Source of the DNA: Candidatus Competibacteraceae bacterium
GTDB taxonomy: Bacteria; Pseudomonadota; Gammaproteobacteria; Competibacterales; Competibacteraceae
Assembly (NCBI GenBank): GCA_007120095.1
Contig: SKOM01000235.1
Span: 1-5,749, forward strand
DNA length: 5,749 nt
Reading direction: 5' to 3'
The position numbers and the translations under genes were made by a program. Shown here piece by piece: positions 5,121 through 5,749 of this stretch. The first letter of the stretch is position 1; each line of letters begins with the position of its first letter. Below the pieces are notes generated by a model that saw nothing but the letters and a program-made list of their open reading frames with translations, was not told where the DNA came from and did no database searches.

Positions 5121-5749
5121 CTACCGATTGCATGGATCAATCGGCGTCCAGGGGCCATCCAGTTGGTGTTCTAATAAAGCAGCGGCAGCCAGCACCTGAG
5201 CCTCACCACGCGGCGGAGCCACCAATTGCAAGCCGACCGGCAACCCCGTTGCCGTGAAACCGACGGGCAATGACAGCACCGGGCAGCCGGTCAGCGTCAA
5301 GACGAAGGTGATGGCAATCCAGTGAACATAATTATCAAAGCGCTGGCCGTTGAGAGACTCAAGATAGCGCACCTCGGCGGCAAATGGTGGGACAATGGCT
5401 GTAGGGCATAGCAGCAGATCGTAATCGCGGAAAAACCGCGCCATAGCCTGGCACAGCTCGCCCCGGACGAGTTCAGCCTGGGCTAAATCAGCGGCGGTCA
5501 GCGCTAGGCCCTTTTCGATATTCCAAATGATTTCTGGTTTCAGGTGTTGACGATACTGGTGCAGATGCTGTTGATGCAAACCGGCAAACAACGCTGCTCG
5601 CAGGACTTGGAAGCTGTCGATGGCGGAGGAAAAATCTGGAATAACAGCGGCATCGGTATCGACCTGGGTGCCGAGCGCGGCAAACTGCCCGGCGGCTTGC
5701 TGACACAAGGCGGCCACCTCATTATCGACCGGTACAATGCCCAAATCTG
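5121..5749 (-). CDS. Amidase-signature family hydrolase, C-terminal part (N-terminus beyond window)
   Basis: About 209 codons ending at TAG (5123-5121) lie in the window, and the frame stays open through position 5749, so the gene starts outside. The visible part matches the C-terminal portion of amidase-signature enzymes (about 450-500 residues in full): 'DLGIVPVDNEVAALCQQAA' at the upstream edge, 'YDLLLCPTAIVPPFA' in the middle, and 'TGCPVLSLPVGFTATGLPVGLQLVAPPRGEAQVLAAAALLE' near the end. The catalytic Ser-cisSer-Lys region is in the missing N-terminal half and cannot be checked. These enzymes hydrolyse amide bonds; the specific substrate is unknown. The last TTG in the frame (5744) encodes an internal Leu of the conserved 'DLGI' motif, not a start. 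GatA is less likely because the surrounding gat genes are not seen, but cannot be ruled out on this fragment. Confidence 0.9.
   Translation of the reverse strand, partial: DLGIVPVDNEVAALCQQAAGQFAALGTQVDTDAAVIPDFSSAIDSFQVLRAALFAGLHQQHLHQYRQHLKPEIIWNIEKGLALTAADLAQAELVRGELCQAMARFFRDYDLLLCPTAIVPPFAAEVRYLESLNGQRFDNYVHWIAITFVLTLTGCPVLSLPVGFTATGLPVGLQLVAPPRGEAQVLAAAALLEHQLDGPWTPIDPCNR

Noticed and set aside
5121..5744. Taking the TTG at 5744 as the real start of the amidase.
   Set aside because: That codon is the Leu of the conserved 'DLGIVPVD' stretch in mid-protein, and the frame remains open to the window edge, so the gene is cut by the window rather than short.

Overview
The window reads as chromosomal DNA of a Gram-negative bacterium, probably a gammaproteobacterium. 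That is an inference from the moderately GC-rich composition, the DUF3422 protein, the style of the peptide-transporter operon and the REP-like intergenic hairpin. No 16S rRNA or other marker gene is present to fix the taxonomy.

Layout. Positions 1-2847 (minus strand) carry the start of a peptide/nickel-type (Dpp/Opp) ABC importer operon: a periplasmic solute-binding protein (1249-2847), a DppB/OppB-type permease (68-1045), and the first 23 codons of a DppC/OppC-type permease (1-71) joined by an ATGA overlap. The 203-bp gap between binding protein and permease holds a perfect 13-bp inverted repeat and three phased 10-bp repeats. Divergent to the operon, across a 144-bp AT-rich spacer, is a DUF3422 membrane-anchored protein of unknown function (2992-4329, plus). 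It runs convergently, with a 4-bp overlap, into a GNAT-family N-acetyltransferase (4326-4868, minus). At the right edge, on the minus strand, is the C-terminal part of an amidase-signature hydrolase (5121-5749) that continues beyond the window.

The main point of interest is the solute-binding protein. Its reading frame is intact and it has a good ribosome binding site and signal peptide, but its two halves are in the opposite order to normal family 5 (cluster C) binding proteins. The segment that is normally C-terminal comes straight after the signal peptide, and the normally N-terminal segment follows and ends the protein. The end of the protein (…AEGRLLRP) would join seamlessly to the start of the mature protein (…APVELITTTEAYDP), as expected of a circular permutation. 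I know of no described natural example in this family, but could not search.

Functionally, the transporter genes would import a peptide or similar solute. The amidase and acetyltransferase are generic, and nothing in the sequence ties them firmly to the transporter.
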